Source: Rhodococcus sp. H36-A4 | GTDB taxonomy: Bacteria; Actinomycetota; Actinomycetes; Mycobacteriales; Mycobacteriaceae | DNA: 64,000 bases | Assembly (NCBI RefSeq): GCF_027158005.1 | Contig: NZ_JAPVLQ010000002.1 | Location: 434,001-498,000 of the forward strand | Direction: 5' to 3' | In this document: positions 8,211-15,586 of the stretch, piece after piece | Layout of the letters: each line of letters opens with the position of its first letter | How positions within the stretch are numbered: the stretch's first letter is position 1 | Program-made: the position numbers and the translations under genes | Notes under the pieces: model-generated | The model's database searches: none | What the model saw: only the letters and a program-made list of their open reading frames with translations | Told to the model about the DNA's origin: nothing

Positions 8211-9116
8211 TCAGTCCAGCGATGCAGCGTGTTCGGCGATGATATCGATCGACGTCGACCACGCCACGGACGTGGGATCGACGAAGTCACTATGCCCCAG
8301 GCCAGGCAGGATCTCGAGCTCGGCAGAATCTCCCGCCAATCGAGCGGCCTCGACGTACACCTTGCTTTGATTCACCGACACGGTAACGTCGTTGTCCCCG
8401 TGAATTGCGGTGACCGCGACGTCGGTCGGAAGATGGTCGATCGGTGACGCGACGCGATATCGATCGGGAACCTGATCGGGCATGCCGCCGAGGAAGGCCG
8501 GGACGAACCTGTCGTTGCCGATGTTCGCTGCCCGCGCCATATCGAGGACACCGGCCATGATTGTCGCGCTGGCTGGACGGATGCGTGGCTGTGCCCCCGG
8601 CGCGGACGCGTCGAGTGTGTGCCGGCCGGCGATCCATGCCGCGAGTTGTCCGCCTGCGGAGTGCCCCGCAACCTGTACGCGGTCCAAGTCCAATCGACCA
8701 CCGGCGGCTTCCTGAACGGTGTTCGCAAGTGCTTCGGTTGCGTTGTCTACGTCGGCGAGGGTGTCCCGCCAGTCGACACCGCGGCGATACTCGATGTTCC
8801 ACACGGCGATTCCGCGATCGGCAATGGCCTGCGAAATGGGAGCGAAGTACGTCATGTCGTACTTCGCCTGCCAACCGCCGCCGTGGACCATGACTACAAC
8901 GGGGAGTCCGTCGACGCCGTTGTCGGGGAGATAGAGGTCGCCGATGTTGTCTTTGTCCGCACCGTACGCAAGTCTGATCGGTGGATCGGACAGTGCTGGG
9001 ACCAGCTCGGGCGACGGTGTTGGAAGTGCCTGCGGCGCTGGGGGCTGCTGGGTGGAGGTGCATCCGGATAGAAGTGCGAGTGTCGTTATGCAAGTGAGGG
9101 TTCGGCCAAATCTCAC
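8211..9116 (-). CDS. lipoprotein alpha/beta hydrolase (esterase/BD-FAE-like)
   Basis: 301 residues, GTG start. Signal peptide with lipobox LALLSGC, then a Pro-rich linker, then an alpha/beta hydrolase fold of the esterase/lipase (BD-FAE) type. The oxyanion motif is MVHGGGW, nucleophile elbow GHSAGG, catalytic Asp probably in HGDNDVTV and His in GLGHSDF. It should hydrolyse esters at the cell surface; the substrate is unknown. The start overlaps the stop of the PHP-domain gene (GTGA), so it is translated after it. Confidence 0.85.
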   Translation of the reverse strand: MRFGRTLTCITTLALLSGCTSTQQPPAPQALPTPSPELVPALSDPPIRLAYGADKDNIGDLYLPDNGVDGLPVVVMVHGGGWQAKYDMTYFAPISQAIADRGIAVWNIEYRRGVDWRDTLADVDNATEALANTVQEAAGGRLDLDRVQVAGHSAGGQLAAWIAGRHTLDASAPGAQPRIRPASATIMAGVLDMARAANIGNDRFVPAFLGGMPDQVPDRYRVASPIDHLPTDVAVTAIHGDNDVTVSVNQSKVYVEAARLAGDSAELEILPGLGHSDFVDPTSVAWSTSIDIIAEHAASLD

Positions 9117-10123
9117 TGACTACCACCGGTCCAATCGAGGAGTTCATCGAGTGCCCAAGTGTTGATGATGCGTTCGGCCGGAACTCCCTGGTTCTCGGCT
9201 CGAATACATCCGTAACCCTGCCAATCCAATTGGCCCGGCGCATGGGCGTCGGTGTCGATGGAGAACAGGCAGTCGCGTTCGAGTGCGATGTCGATGAGCC
9301 GCTCTGGTGGGTCCTGGCGTTCTGGTCGAGCGTTGATCTCGACCGCAGTGCCGAACTGTTTACAGCCCTCGAACACCACCTCGGCGTCGAATTTCGACTC
9401 CGGTCGAGTGCCGCGGCCGCCCTCGACGAGCCTGCCGGTGCAGTGACCGAGCACATCGACGTGGGGGTTGGATATTGCGTTGACCATCCGCCGCGTCATG
9501 GTGTCCGAGTCGGCACGAAGGTTCGAATGCACGCTTGCAACAACGATATCCAGCTCGGCGAGCAACCCTTCGTCTTGGTCGAGGCTCCCGTCGTCGAGGA
9601 TGTCCACCTCGATCCCGGTGAGGATACGGAACGGCGCCAGCTTCTCGTTGAGTTCGGCGACGACGTCGAGTTGACGGCGCAAGCGCTCGGCCGTCAGTCC
9701 GTGCGCGACAGTGAGTCTCGGAGAATGGTCGGTCAGCGCGCAGTACTCGTGGCCGAGACTGCGCGCCGTACGCATCATCTCCTCGATCGGGCTTCCGCCG
9801 TCGGACCAGTTCGAATGGGTGTGCAGATCACCGCGAAGCGCGGCACGTAGATCGTTTTCGCCGATCGGTTGGGCCTCGGCGCGCTTCTCTTCGAGATATT
9901 CGGGGACCTCTCCGGCCACGGCCTGCCGGATGATGAGGGAGGTCTTGGCGCCGATCCCCGGCAGAGCGGACCACGAGTCGGTTCTGTTGTGCGCCGAACG
10001 CGCAGCCTCGTCCAACGATTCCACGACGTCGGCTGCCCGTCGATATGCCTTGACGCGGTGTGTGTCCGCTCGGGAGCGTTCGAGCCAGTAAGCGATCTCG
10101 CGGAGTGCTTCGATCGGGTCCAT
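9113..10123 (-). CDS. PHP-domain protein with helix-hairpin-helix (PolX-C-terminus-like)
   Basis: 336 residues. The N-terminal 100 residues hold a helix-hairpin-helix (LPGIGAKTSLIIRQ). A PHP metal-dependent phosphoesterase domain follows, with GDLHTHSNWSDG, CALTDHS, GIEVDIL, VASVHSN, VLGHCTGR and SIDTDAHAP. This resembles the C-terminal half of bacterial PolX without the polymerase domain, so a role in DNA repair or 3'-end processing is likely but unproved. ATG at 10123 is chosen because everything upstream in frame overlaps the RDD gene in another frame. Confidence 0.85.
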   Translation of the reverse strand: MDPIEALREIAYWLERSRADTHRVKAYRRAADVVESLDEAARSAHNRTDSWSALPGIGAKTSLIIRQAVAGEVPEYLEEKRAEAQPIGENDLRAALRGDLHTHSNWSDGGSPIEEMMRTARSLGHEYCALTDHSPRLTVAHGLTAERLRRQLDVVAELNEKLAPFRILTGIEVDILDDGSLDQDEGLLAELDIVVASVHSNLRADSDTMTRRMVNAISNPHVDVLGHCTGRLVEGGRGTRPESKFDAEVVFEGCKQFGTAVEINARPERQDPPERLIDIALERDCLFSIDTDAHAPGQLDWQGYGCIRAENQGVPAERIINTWALDELLDWTGGSQ

Positions 10124-10127
10124 GTCC

Positions 10128-10616
10128 CTATTGTCCAGTAGTCGCGTGCGGATCGACCAACTCGGCGTTCGGCTGCCAGTCATACACCACCGCGGTGCGC
10201 AGCACGATGTCCTGCAACGATCGCCTGCGCCCGTCGACAGCCGCCCACAACAGACCGAAAGCGAATACGACACAGAGCACGGCCCGTAACGCCGCCAACG
10301 GCCACCGCAGCACTCTGTGACGAGGAGAGACCAACCGGACACCCATCAGAATTGCGCCGACCGTACGACCGGTCGTCGCCCAGCACAGCGTCAGATAACC
10401 GATCGACAGCGCGAGGAAAACCGAAATCGACAGGAATACCGCCGGAGACCGGAAGTTGAAGGACTGCGGACTGAACAACAGTTGCACGAAGAGGGAGCCC
10501 ACGTACACCGAGCCCATCAGCGCCCCGACCACGGCGAGATCTATGAACGCAGCAACTCCGCGCGTGACGATCCCGGCCGGCCGCATGTCCTCGACTGACG
10601 GCTGCGGATGGCTCAT
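10128..10616 (-). CDS. RDD family membrane protein
   Basis: 162 residues. RDD domain: the first helix carries the Arg-Asp signature (VTRGVAAFIDLAVVG), followed by two more hydrophobic helices and the WATTGRTVGAILMGVRLV stretch, then DGRRRSLQDIVLRTAVVYDW. A polytopic plasma-membrane protein of unknown transport or scaffold role. Its ATG overlaps the stop of the nonapeptide-repeat gene by 4 bases, so the two are made together and probably act together. Confidence 0.85.
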   Translation of the reverse strand: MSHPQPSVEDMRPAGIVTRGVAAFIDLAVVGALMGSVYVGSLFVQLLFSPQSFNFRSPAVFLSISVFLALSIGYLTLCWATTGRTVGAILMGVRLVSPRHRVLRWPLAALRAVLCVVFAFGLLWAAVDGRRRSLQDIVLRTAVVYDWQPNAELVDPHATTGQ

Positions 10617-11287
10617 GGAGTCGCCGGACCTGGATCGCGTCCGAACAGCCGTCCGACGAAGTGCGTCACCGCGTCGTCAGCCTGCATTCCCTGGCTGCGG
10701 ACTCCTCGCACAGCCTCTGCCGACAGAGACCCCGTCGACTCGCGAATGATGTCCGGCAGGTCGACGCCCTCGATCACGAAGTTCGCCAGAGCGATCAGGT
10801 CCACCTTGGCGATCGCGGAATCGAGGTTCACCCGTGCAACGGCGCGATCGAGGTCGACGGTCTCGATGACCGCATCGAGATCGACTCGACCGATGACGGC
10901 GGCAATATCGACCCGCGCCACGGCCTTGTCGAGGTCCACTCGTGCGACCACTCTGTCGAGATCTACCCTCGCGACAGCTCTGTCCAGGTCGACGCCCTCG
11001 ACGATGGAATCGATATCGACGTTCTCTCGGATGAGCCGCGTCAGATCGATCTCGTCCAGGGCGGCAGCAACCACCTTGGTGATCGTGACACGAAGCAACG
11101 CGTCCACGACTACAGCGGCTGCAGCTACCGCGCGCTCCCCGCGTACCGACAGAGCCTCGGCGGGTCCGGACAGGCCGGGTAGCCGGGTCAGCATGCGCAA
11201 GGACCCGCGTGCGGCACCTGCTGCCGTCACCGCCATGCCGGCGGCGAGGTTGAGCAGTCGTACTTCGTCCGGCATACGCGCCACCAC
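10613..11287 (-). CDS. nonapeptide-repeat protein coupled to RDD protein
   Basis: 224 residues. The N-terminal 80 residues are Ala/Val-rich and helical, possibly membrane-associated. Residues 81-171 are about ten head-to-tail 9-residue units of the form (D/N)-[LI]-D-x-x-[VI]-x-x-V, for example DLDRAVARV, with hydrophobics at positions 2, 6 and 9 and the leading Asp almost invariant. A 50-residue tail follows. I recognise no named family. The regular spacing suggests a solenoid or long amphipathic helix array. Overlaps the RDD gene (ATGA). Confidence 0.75.
   Translation of the reverse strand: MVARMPDEVRLLNLAAGMAVTAAGAARGSLRMLTRLPGLSGPAEALSVRGERAVAAAAVVVDALLRVTITKVVAAALDEIDLTRLIRENVDIDSIVEGVDLDRAVARVDLDRVVARVDLDKAVARVDIAAVIGRVDLDAVIETVDLDRAVARVNLDSAIAKVDLIALANFVIEGVDLPDIIRESTGSLSAEAVRGVRSQGMQADDAVTHFVGRLFGRDPGPATP
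10775..11047 (-). repeat. in-frame 27-base tandem repeats (nonapeptide array)
   Basis: About nine to ten degenerate 27-base units, each encoding one (D/N)LDxxVxxV-type nonapeptide. The DNA copies diverge, while the residue pattern is kept, so the array is under protein-level selection. Confidence 0.8.
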
Positions 11288-11439
11288 CTTGATCGTCGAA
11301 TACCAGCATTCCAGTTCGGGAGGAGTTTTGTCTCGGCTATCCAGGCCGAGCCCTGCCGGCCGAGACGGACAAATTTCTCAGTAACTTGCCAGGCGCTAGG
11401 GCACCCATCGACTTGAAGGTGCAACTAGCATCGGGCTAC

Positions 11440-12126
11440 ATGACCAAGAAACGGTGGAGTGCACTCGGAGTAGTGGTCGTAGTGGCCCTCGTAATTCTCG
11501 TCGGGCCCTGGATCTACGGCAAAGTTTTCGCCGAGGACGACGCCCCCGCGGCTACCGTGTCCACATCAGGAGCGCAGGCCGCATCGACCGACGACATCGA
11601 CGGACGCTGGACGGTGGTCGCAGGAGATGCAGCCAACACAACGGCAGCGGGATACACCGTCAAGGAGGTTCTCAACGGTGCCGACGTCACGGTTGTAGGT
11701 TCGACCACCGAGGTGAGCGGCAGCGTCACCATCGCCGATAATTCGCTCACCGCGGGTGAGGTTGTGGTGCAGACGAATTCGATCAGCACCGACAGTGGGC
11801 GACGCGACAGTCAGTTCCGCGGGAACATCTTCGACACGGCGACCTACCCGACGGCAACCTTCACCATCGATTCGCCCATCGACCTCGCGGCTCTCCCGAA
11901 GGACGGAACCACCGTAACCGTCACAGCAGAAGGCACTTTGACGCTCAAAGACCAGTCCCGGAAGGTCTCGGTTCAGATGGAGGTGCTGCAATCCGGTGAT
12001 TCGTTGATCGCGTCGGGCAGTATCCCGACGACGTGGAGCGACTACGGAATCGAACCGCCGTCACTAGGATTCGTGACAGTCGAAGCAGCCGGATCCGTGG
12101 ACTTTCTGATCAACCTGAACTCTTAG
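11440..12126 (+). CDS. YceI family protein, membrane-anchored
   Basis: 228 residues. One N-terminal transmembrane segment (about residues 7-28) is followed by a Thr/Ala-rich linker and a YceI-type lipocalin-like beta barrel (DDIDGRWTVV, AGYTVKEVL, SGSVTIADN, RDSQFRGNIFDTATYPTATF, GTLTLKDQSRKV). YceI barrels bind polyisoprenoids, so it may carry an isoprenoid lipid outside the membrane. ATG 11440 is taken because residues before it look random. Divergent from the nonapeptide/RDD operon across a 152-base gap. Confidence 0.9.
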   Translation: MTKKRWSALGVVVVVALVILVGPWIYGKVFAEDDAPAATVSTSGAQAASTDDIDGRWTVVAGDAANTTAAGYTVKEVLNGADVTVVGSTTEVSGSVTIADNSLTAGEVVVQTNSISTDSGRRDSQFRGNIFDTATYPTATFTIDSPIDLAALPKDGTTVTVTAEGTLTLKDQSRKVSVQMEVLQSGDSLIASGSIPTTWSDYGIEPPSLGFVTVEAAGSVDFLINLNS

Positions 12127-12217
12127 AACACCGATTCAAGATCGTCGATCGCGGGCCACCGGCGCAGTCTCATGGCAGGATTCGAAGAAGAGAAATCACC
12201 TCGCGGAGGAGATGCAC

Positions 12218-12568
12218 ATGAAGATCACCGACATCATCGCCGACATTTCGGTACCCGATATGGGCGAGGCTCGAAGCTTTTACACCGACTACCTCGGCCT
12301 GAGCGTCGAAGAGTTCAACTTGGGATGGGTCGCCCGGTATACGTCGCCGAAGACCGGTGCCCACATACAAATACTCACGCACGACGCATCTGCTTCCGCC
12401 AACCCCGTCGTCTCGATCAAAGTCGAGGACATCGACGCGGCCCTCACCGAGGCGCAGGAAAATGGGTACGACATCGTGCATCCGCTGACCACCGAACCCT
12501 GGGGAGTAACTCGGTTCTTCGTCCGGGCACCAGATGGAAACGTCTTCAATATCGTCCAACAGCACTGA
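12218..12568 (+). CDS. VOC (glyoxalase/dioxygenase-fold) protein
   Basis: 116 residues. Two beta-alpha-beta-beta-beta modules: IADISVPDMGEARSFYTDYLGL in the first and SIKVEDIDAALTEAQENGY then RFFVRAPDGNVFNIVQ in the second. Small VOC proteins may be lyases, isomerases or antibiotic-binding proteins; metal-ligand positions do not decide between these. The ribosome site GGAGGAG ends right at a first ATG (12212) but lies 6 bases before a second one (12218), so the second is the better start. Confidence 0.85.
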   Translation: MKITDIIADISVPDMGEARSFYTDYLGLSVEEFNLGWVARYTSPKTGAHIQILTHDASASANPVVSIKVEDIDAALTEAQENGYDIVHPLTTEPWGVTRFFVRAPDGNVFNIVQQH

Positions 12569-12607
12569 GATAGCTCTGTTTTGCCGTGCTATAGGGTTCG
12601 TCGACTC

Positions 12608-12991
12608 CTACTTCGGTCCGTCGATACTCGCCGCGTTCTCTACATCCGTTGCGGTGGTGCTGACGATGAACTTGCGGAAGACGGCTTGCATGGATTCGAC
12701 GACGAGGATGTGACTATCCAAGACGTCGACGAGGTTGTTGTCACCGCCCACTGCTTTGAGCGAAAACTTCCGCGCCAGCGCCCTGCCGGATACGAAGTCA
12801 CCCATGCCTTTGACGTGCGCGAGTTCGTAGGCGCGACTCTTGCAGGTTTTCAGTACATCGAGATACTGATTGCACGCCACATCGCACGCTCTTGCGGCGT
12901 CTGCGGTCAAGTAGAGGTGGCCATCGTCTGCTGCGGCAGCGAGGTCTTGCCAATGCGTAAGGAGATTCGGTTCGATTGATTTCGGGGGCAC
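12608..12991 (-). CDS. small helical protein downstream of DUF3558 lipoprotein (type VII-like?)
   Basis: 127 residues, GTG start with a good Shine-Dalgarno (AGAGGAG) 7 bases upstream. Predicted mostly helical, no signal peptide, ending in a polar tail. In size and position after a DUF3558 lipoprotein it resembles the small WXG/ESX-associated proteins of Nocardiaceae, but I see no clear WxG hairpin. The MGDFVSGRALARKF stretch is its most conserved-looking block. Exported-partner function is a guess. Confidence 0.6.
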   Translation of the reverse strand: MPPKSIEPNLLTHWQDLAAAADDGHLYLTADAARACDVACNQYLDVLKTCKSRAYELAHVKGMGDFVSGRALARKFSLKAVGGDNNLVDVLDSHILVVESMQAVFRKFIVSTTATDVENAASIDGPK

Positions 12992-13021
12992 GTGTGCTCC
13001 TCTTGACGGAAGCTCGATTGT

Positions 13022-13558
13022 TCACGATGGTGGCAGATGCGATTCGACATCTTCCGTGTGTCGCCGGACGATCTCGCAAAGATCTTGTCCGACAGTGTCA
13101 CTGGGGCTTTGGCTGTTGGCAAAAATTATGACGACACCCTCTTCGGTGTCGAATGCGAGGTCACAAATTCCCTTGCTGTCGGAAACCCTCAATCGGTAGA
13201 GCAGCGCTGCACGAGTACCGACCATGACGTCGGAGAATCCGACGTTGTCTGGATTATTTCGTACGTCAGCAAGGATGAACTTTTGTGAAAATAGGACGTG
13301 GTAGGAGTATCGCGGAACTGTTGACGCTTCCTGCCAGCGGCATCTCTTCCATTCCTTGGTCGAAATCCCGATATCTGCCTCGGCGAGACGGGAGTCGGGG
13401 TCGAGTCCGGTTCGTGCGATGGCGTCGTCGGGGATGGTGCAGGGGTCGAACTGGTTTGCCAATGAGGATTCGCCGGCGACCGGGGTGCCTTCGACGGGTT
13501 GGCCGCAGCTGGTGAGGAGGGTCAGAGCAGCTGCCGTCGCCAGCACTCCGCGTCCCAT
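13022..13558 (-). CDS. DUF3558 domain lipoprotein
   Basis: 178 residues. Signal peptide with lipobox LLTSC, then the DUF3558 pattern: FDPCTIPDDAIARTGLDP, CRWQEA and DLCEIVRR, with conserved Cys that probably form disulfides. Typical of mycolic-acid bacteria; role unknown. The start at 13558 is supported by AGGGGG about 8 bases upstream and by the lipobox distance; the frame runs open much further upstream into another gene's strand. Thirty bases upstream of the small helical gene on the same strand, likely an operon. Confidence 0.85.
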   Translation of the reverse strand: MGRGVLATAAALTLLTSCGQPVEGTPVAGESSLANQFDPCTIPDDAIARTGLDPDSRLAEADIGISTKEWKRCRWQEASTVPRYSYHVLFSQKFILADVRNNPDNVGFSDVMVGTRAALLYRLRVSDSKGICDLAFDTEEGVVIIFANSQSPSDTVGQDLCEIVRRHTEDVESHLPPS

Positions 13559-13705
13559 CGATCCCCCTTGATTGTTCCGTCGACAGTTTAGACGCAGCCA
13601 AGGCAGAATCGGTTCCCTTCCGGCGGCGCCTGAGCCCAGACCGGTGATTCGGCTCGACCGCCCGGGTCTGCCTACTGGACCAACCAGATTCGAGGAGGAT
13701 GCATC

Positions 13706-14212
13706 ATGCGGCGATTGCTCTATTTCCACGGTGCCGGCGGATTCATCGACGATCGCCCGATAGCGGAGGGGCTTGCGGACAGACTCGGGTGCGCCGTGGA
13801 GATGCCGCACATCCCGGACGAAGACATGTCGTTCGAGGCATGGGCCACGATTGTTCGCAGGTGTATGGACGCGATGAAGTCCGGGGATCTCGTCGTCGCG
13901 CATTCTTTCGGCGCATCGATCCTGCTACGTGTGCTGGCGGAGAAGCGTCGGGCGATACCGTCGAATGCTGTGCTGCTGGCAATGCCGGACTGGACTCCGC
14001 AAGGCTGGGACGTCGAGGACTATGCGTTCACCGGACCAGAACCCGAGATGGCGCTGGCGTTGCATCATTGCCGAGACGACGACGTCGTCCCGTTTGCCCA
14101 CCTGAAGTTGCACTCGATCCGTCTGCCCTCGGCGTCGGTTCACGAGCACAGATCGGGTGGGCACCAGTTCGTTGGCGTACTCGACACGATCGCAGCCTGC
14201 TGGACGGTATAA
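13706..14212 (+). CDS. small alpha/beta hydrolase (RBBP9/YdeN-like)
   Basis: 168 residues. A single-domain serine hydrolase: strand LLYFHGAGG, nucleophile elbow AHSFGAS, acid probably in CRDDDVVPF, His in SGGHQFVG. Size and layout fit the RBBP9/YdeN group. GAGGAGG about 8 bases before ATG is a strong ribosome site. Cytosolic; substrate unknown. Confidence 0.8.
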   Translation: MRRLLYFHGAGGFIDDRPIAEGLADRLGCAVEMPHIPDEDMSFEAWATIVRRCMDAMKSGDLVVAHSFGASILLRVLAEKRRAIPSNAVLLAMPDWTPQGWDVEDYAFTGPEPEMALALHHCRDDDVVPFAHLKLHSIRLPSASVHEHRSGGHQFVGVLDTIAACWTV

Positions 14213-14280
14213 GCGCGCACCATCTTTACCAAGCATGCCCCAGTATTCGCGTGTGAGAAACGGTACGGGCTTACCAAAAA

Positions 14281-14311
14281 GGGTGTCCGCTCCAAATGGG
14301 TGTCCGCTCCA
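14281..14311. repeat. direct repeat GGGTGTCCGCTCCA x2
   Basis: Two identical 14-base copies (14281-14294 and 14298-14311) with a 17-base period, 70-100 bases upstream of the Rrf2 gene. Possibly a two-site regulator target. Confidence 0.45.
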
Positions 14312-14333
14312 CCGGTGAGGAACTGGCTGATTC

Positions 14334-14366
14334 CCTATTCCAATGATAGGAATTGTAGACATCCTA
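14334..14366. promoter_or_regulatory. candidate Rrf2 operator
   Basis: Overlapping dyads CCTAT-N7-ATAGG and TAGGA-N10-TCCTA just before the Rrf2 start. The ATAGGAAT core recalls targets of other Rrf2 proteins such as CymR. Position suits autorepression. Confidence 0.45.
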
Positions 14367-14380
14367 CGAAGGGACCGACG

Positions 14381-14836
14381 GTGCACATTACCGCCAAGGC
14401 GGACTATGCCGTGCGCACGCTACTCGAGCTCGCCGCTGCCGGCGGAGTTGTGGGGAAGGCGGAGGCGCTGGCGACGGCGCAGAACATCCCGCACAAGTTC
14501 TTGGAGTCCGTTCTCGCCGATCTCAGGCGAGCCGATTTGGTGCGCAGCAGGCGTGGCCCGGACGGCGGTTACTGGTTGGCCCGTCCGCCCGCGGAAATTT
14601 CCGTTGCCGATGTCATTCGAGCGGTCGAGGGCCCGTTGGCGTCGGTTCGGGGTCAGCGCCCGGAGGATGTCGACTATCCCGGTCCTGCCGAACCGCTTCG
14701 GTTGGTGTGGCTTGCTGTGCGATCGAACATGCGTGCCGTTCTGGAGGCTGTCTCGTTGGCGGAGATCGCCGACGACGACCTGCCGTCGCTCATCTTCGAC
14801 CTGACCAGCGATCCGGCGGCGTGGGCACGACGCTGA
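14381..14836 (+). CDS. Rrf2 family regulator without Fe-S cysteines
   Basis: 151 residues, GTG start with AAGGGA upstream. Winged-helix pattern of Rrf2: ITAKADYAVRTLLELAA, then NIPHKFLESVLADLRRADLVRSRRGPDGGYWLARP (wing), then ISVADVIRAVEGPL. The protein contains no cysteine, so it cannot hold the Fe-S cluster of IscR, NsrR or RirA and must sense something else. Overlapping dyads in the leader suggest autoregulation. No obvious target gene is adjacent apart from itself and the next TetR operon. Confidence 0.87.
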   Translation: MHITAKADYAVRTLLELAAAGGVVGKAEALATAQNIPHKFLESVLADLRRADLVRSRRGPDGGYWLARPPAEISVADVIRAVEGPLASVRGQRPEDVDYPGPAEPLRLVWLAVRSNMRAVLEAVSLAEIADDDLPSLIFDLTSDPAAWARR

Positions 14837-14898
14837 AGCAGCCTTTAGTGATGTGTCCTAGTTCATAAGCAATAGGCGTTGTGATGCATTCGACATAC

Positions 14899-14932
14899 TT
14901 GCAGTCGAGTGCAACATTGCAGAACTCTGCAA
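14899..14932. promoter_or_regulatory. tandem operators for the TetR-MmpL operon
   Basis: Two 16-base dyads, 18 bases apart: TTGCA-N6-TGCAA (14899-14914) and TTGCAG-N4-CTGCAA (14917-14932). Both start TTGCA and end TGCAA. They end 19 bases before the TetR start codon and probably bind that repressor. Confidence 0.6.
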
Positions 14933-14951
14933 AGTCCGTAGTTTAGGTGGA

Positions 14952-15575
14952 GTGACTGTTCCCAACACCGGCCTTCGTGACCTGAAGAAGGCGGCAACCC
15001 GCGATGCTCTCGGTCTCGCGGCTGTCCGTCTCGGTACGGCTCGGGGACTGGACGCGGTCACAGCCGACGCCATCGCTGCCGAGGCTGGCGTATCCACGCG
15101 GACATTTCACAACTACTTCGCCAACAAGGAAGAAGCTGTCCTCCATCACATCGAGACATCTGCGCTCGAGTGGTTCGGCATGCTTCGTGCGCGGCCGGCG
15201 GAGGAGCCGATCTGGGAATCGCTGCGCTACATCGCGGTGTCGATCGTGACCGATCCCGAGCGTGATCTCGGCGAGACGTTCGCGGCCGCACAGCTCATCG
15301 AATCCAATCCCGCCGTGATGGCCCGCAAGCTCGAGATTCATCAGTCACTCACCCGCGTACTCGGCGAAGCGATCGCGCAACGAACCGGCACCGACATCGA
15401 GACCGATCTCTATCCAAACCTGCTGCAGATGGCCGTCGGCGCCGCTGTCGTTGCAGCGCTGACCCTCTGGACCAACGACACCTCGGGAATGCTCTCACCC
15501 AAACAGCTCGTCGAGGATGCATTCGATCAACTGCAAGCAGGCCTTCCGGCCCCGAATACAACGAAAACGAACTGA
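14952..15575 (+). CDS. TetR family regulator of the MmpL operon
   Basis: 207 residues, GTG start. N-terminal helix-turn-helix (VTADAIAAEAGVSTRTFHNYFANKEEAV) and a helical ligand domain. Directly followed, 11 bases later, by the MmpL-type transporter gene, with twin TTGCA/TGCAA palindromes in front: a classic self-regulated efflux operon. The effector is likely a substrate of the pump. Confidence 0.88.
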   Translation: MTVPNTGLRDLKKAATRDALGLAAVRLGTARGLDAVTADAIAAEAGVSTRTFHNYFANKEEAVLHHIETSALEWFGMLRARPAEEPIWESLRYIAVSIVTDPERDLGETFAAAQLIESNPAVMARKLEIHQSLTRVLGEAIAQRTGTDIETDLYPNLLQMAVGAAVVAALTLWTNDTSGMLSPKQLVEDAFDQLQAGLPAPNTTKTN

Positions 15576-15586
15576 GGAATCAACCA

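Noticed and set aside
10775..11047. CRISPR-like array
   Set aside because: The units are contiguous, in frame, diverged and without spacers; it is a protein repeat.
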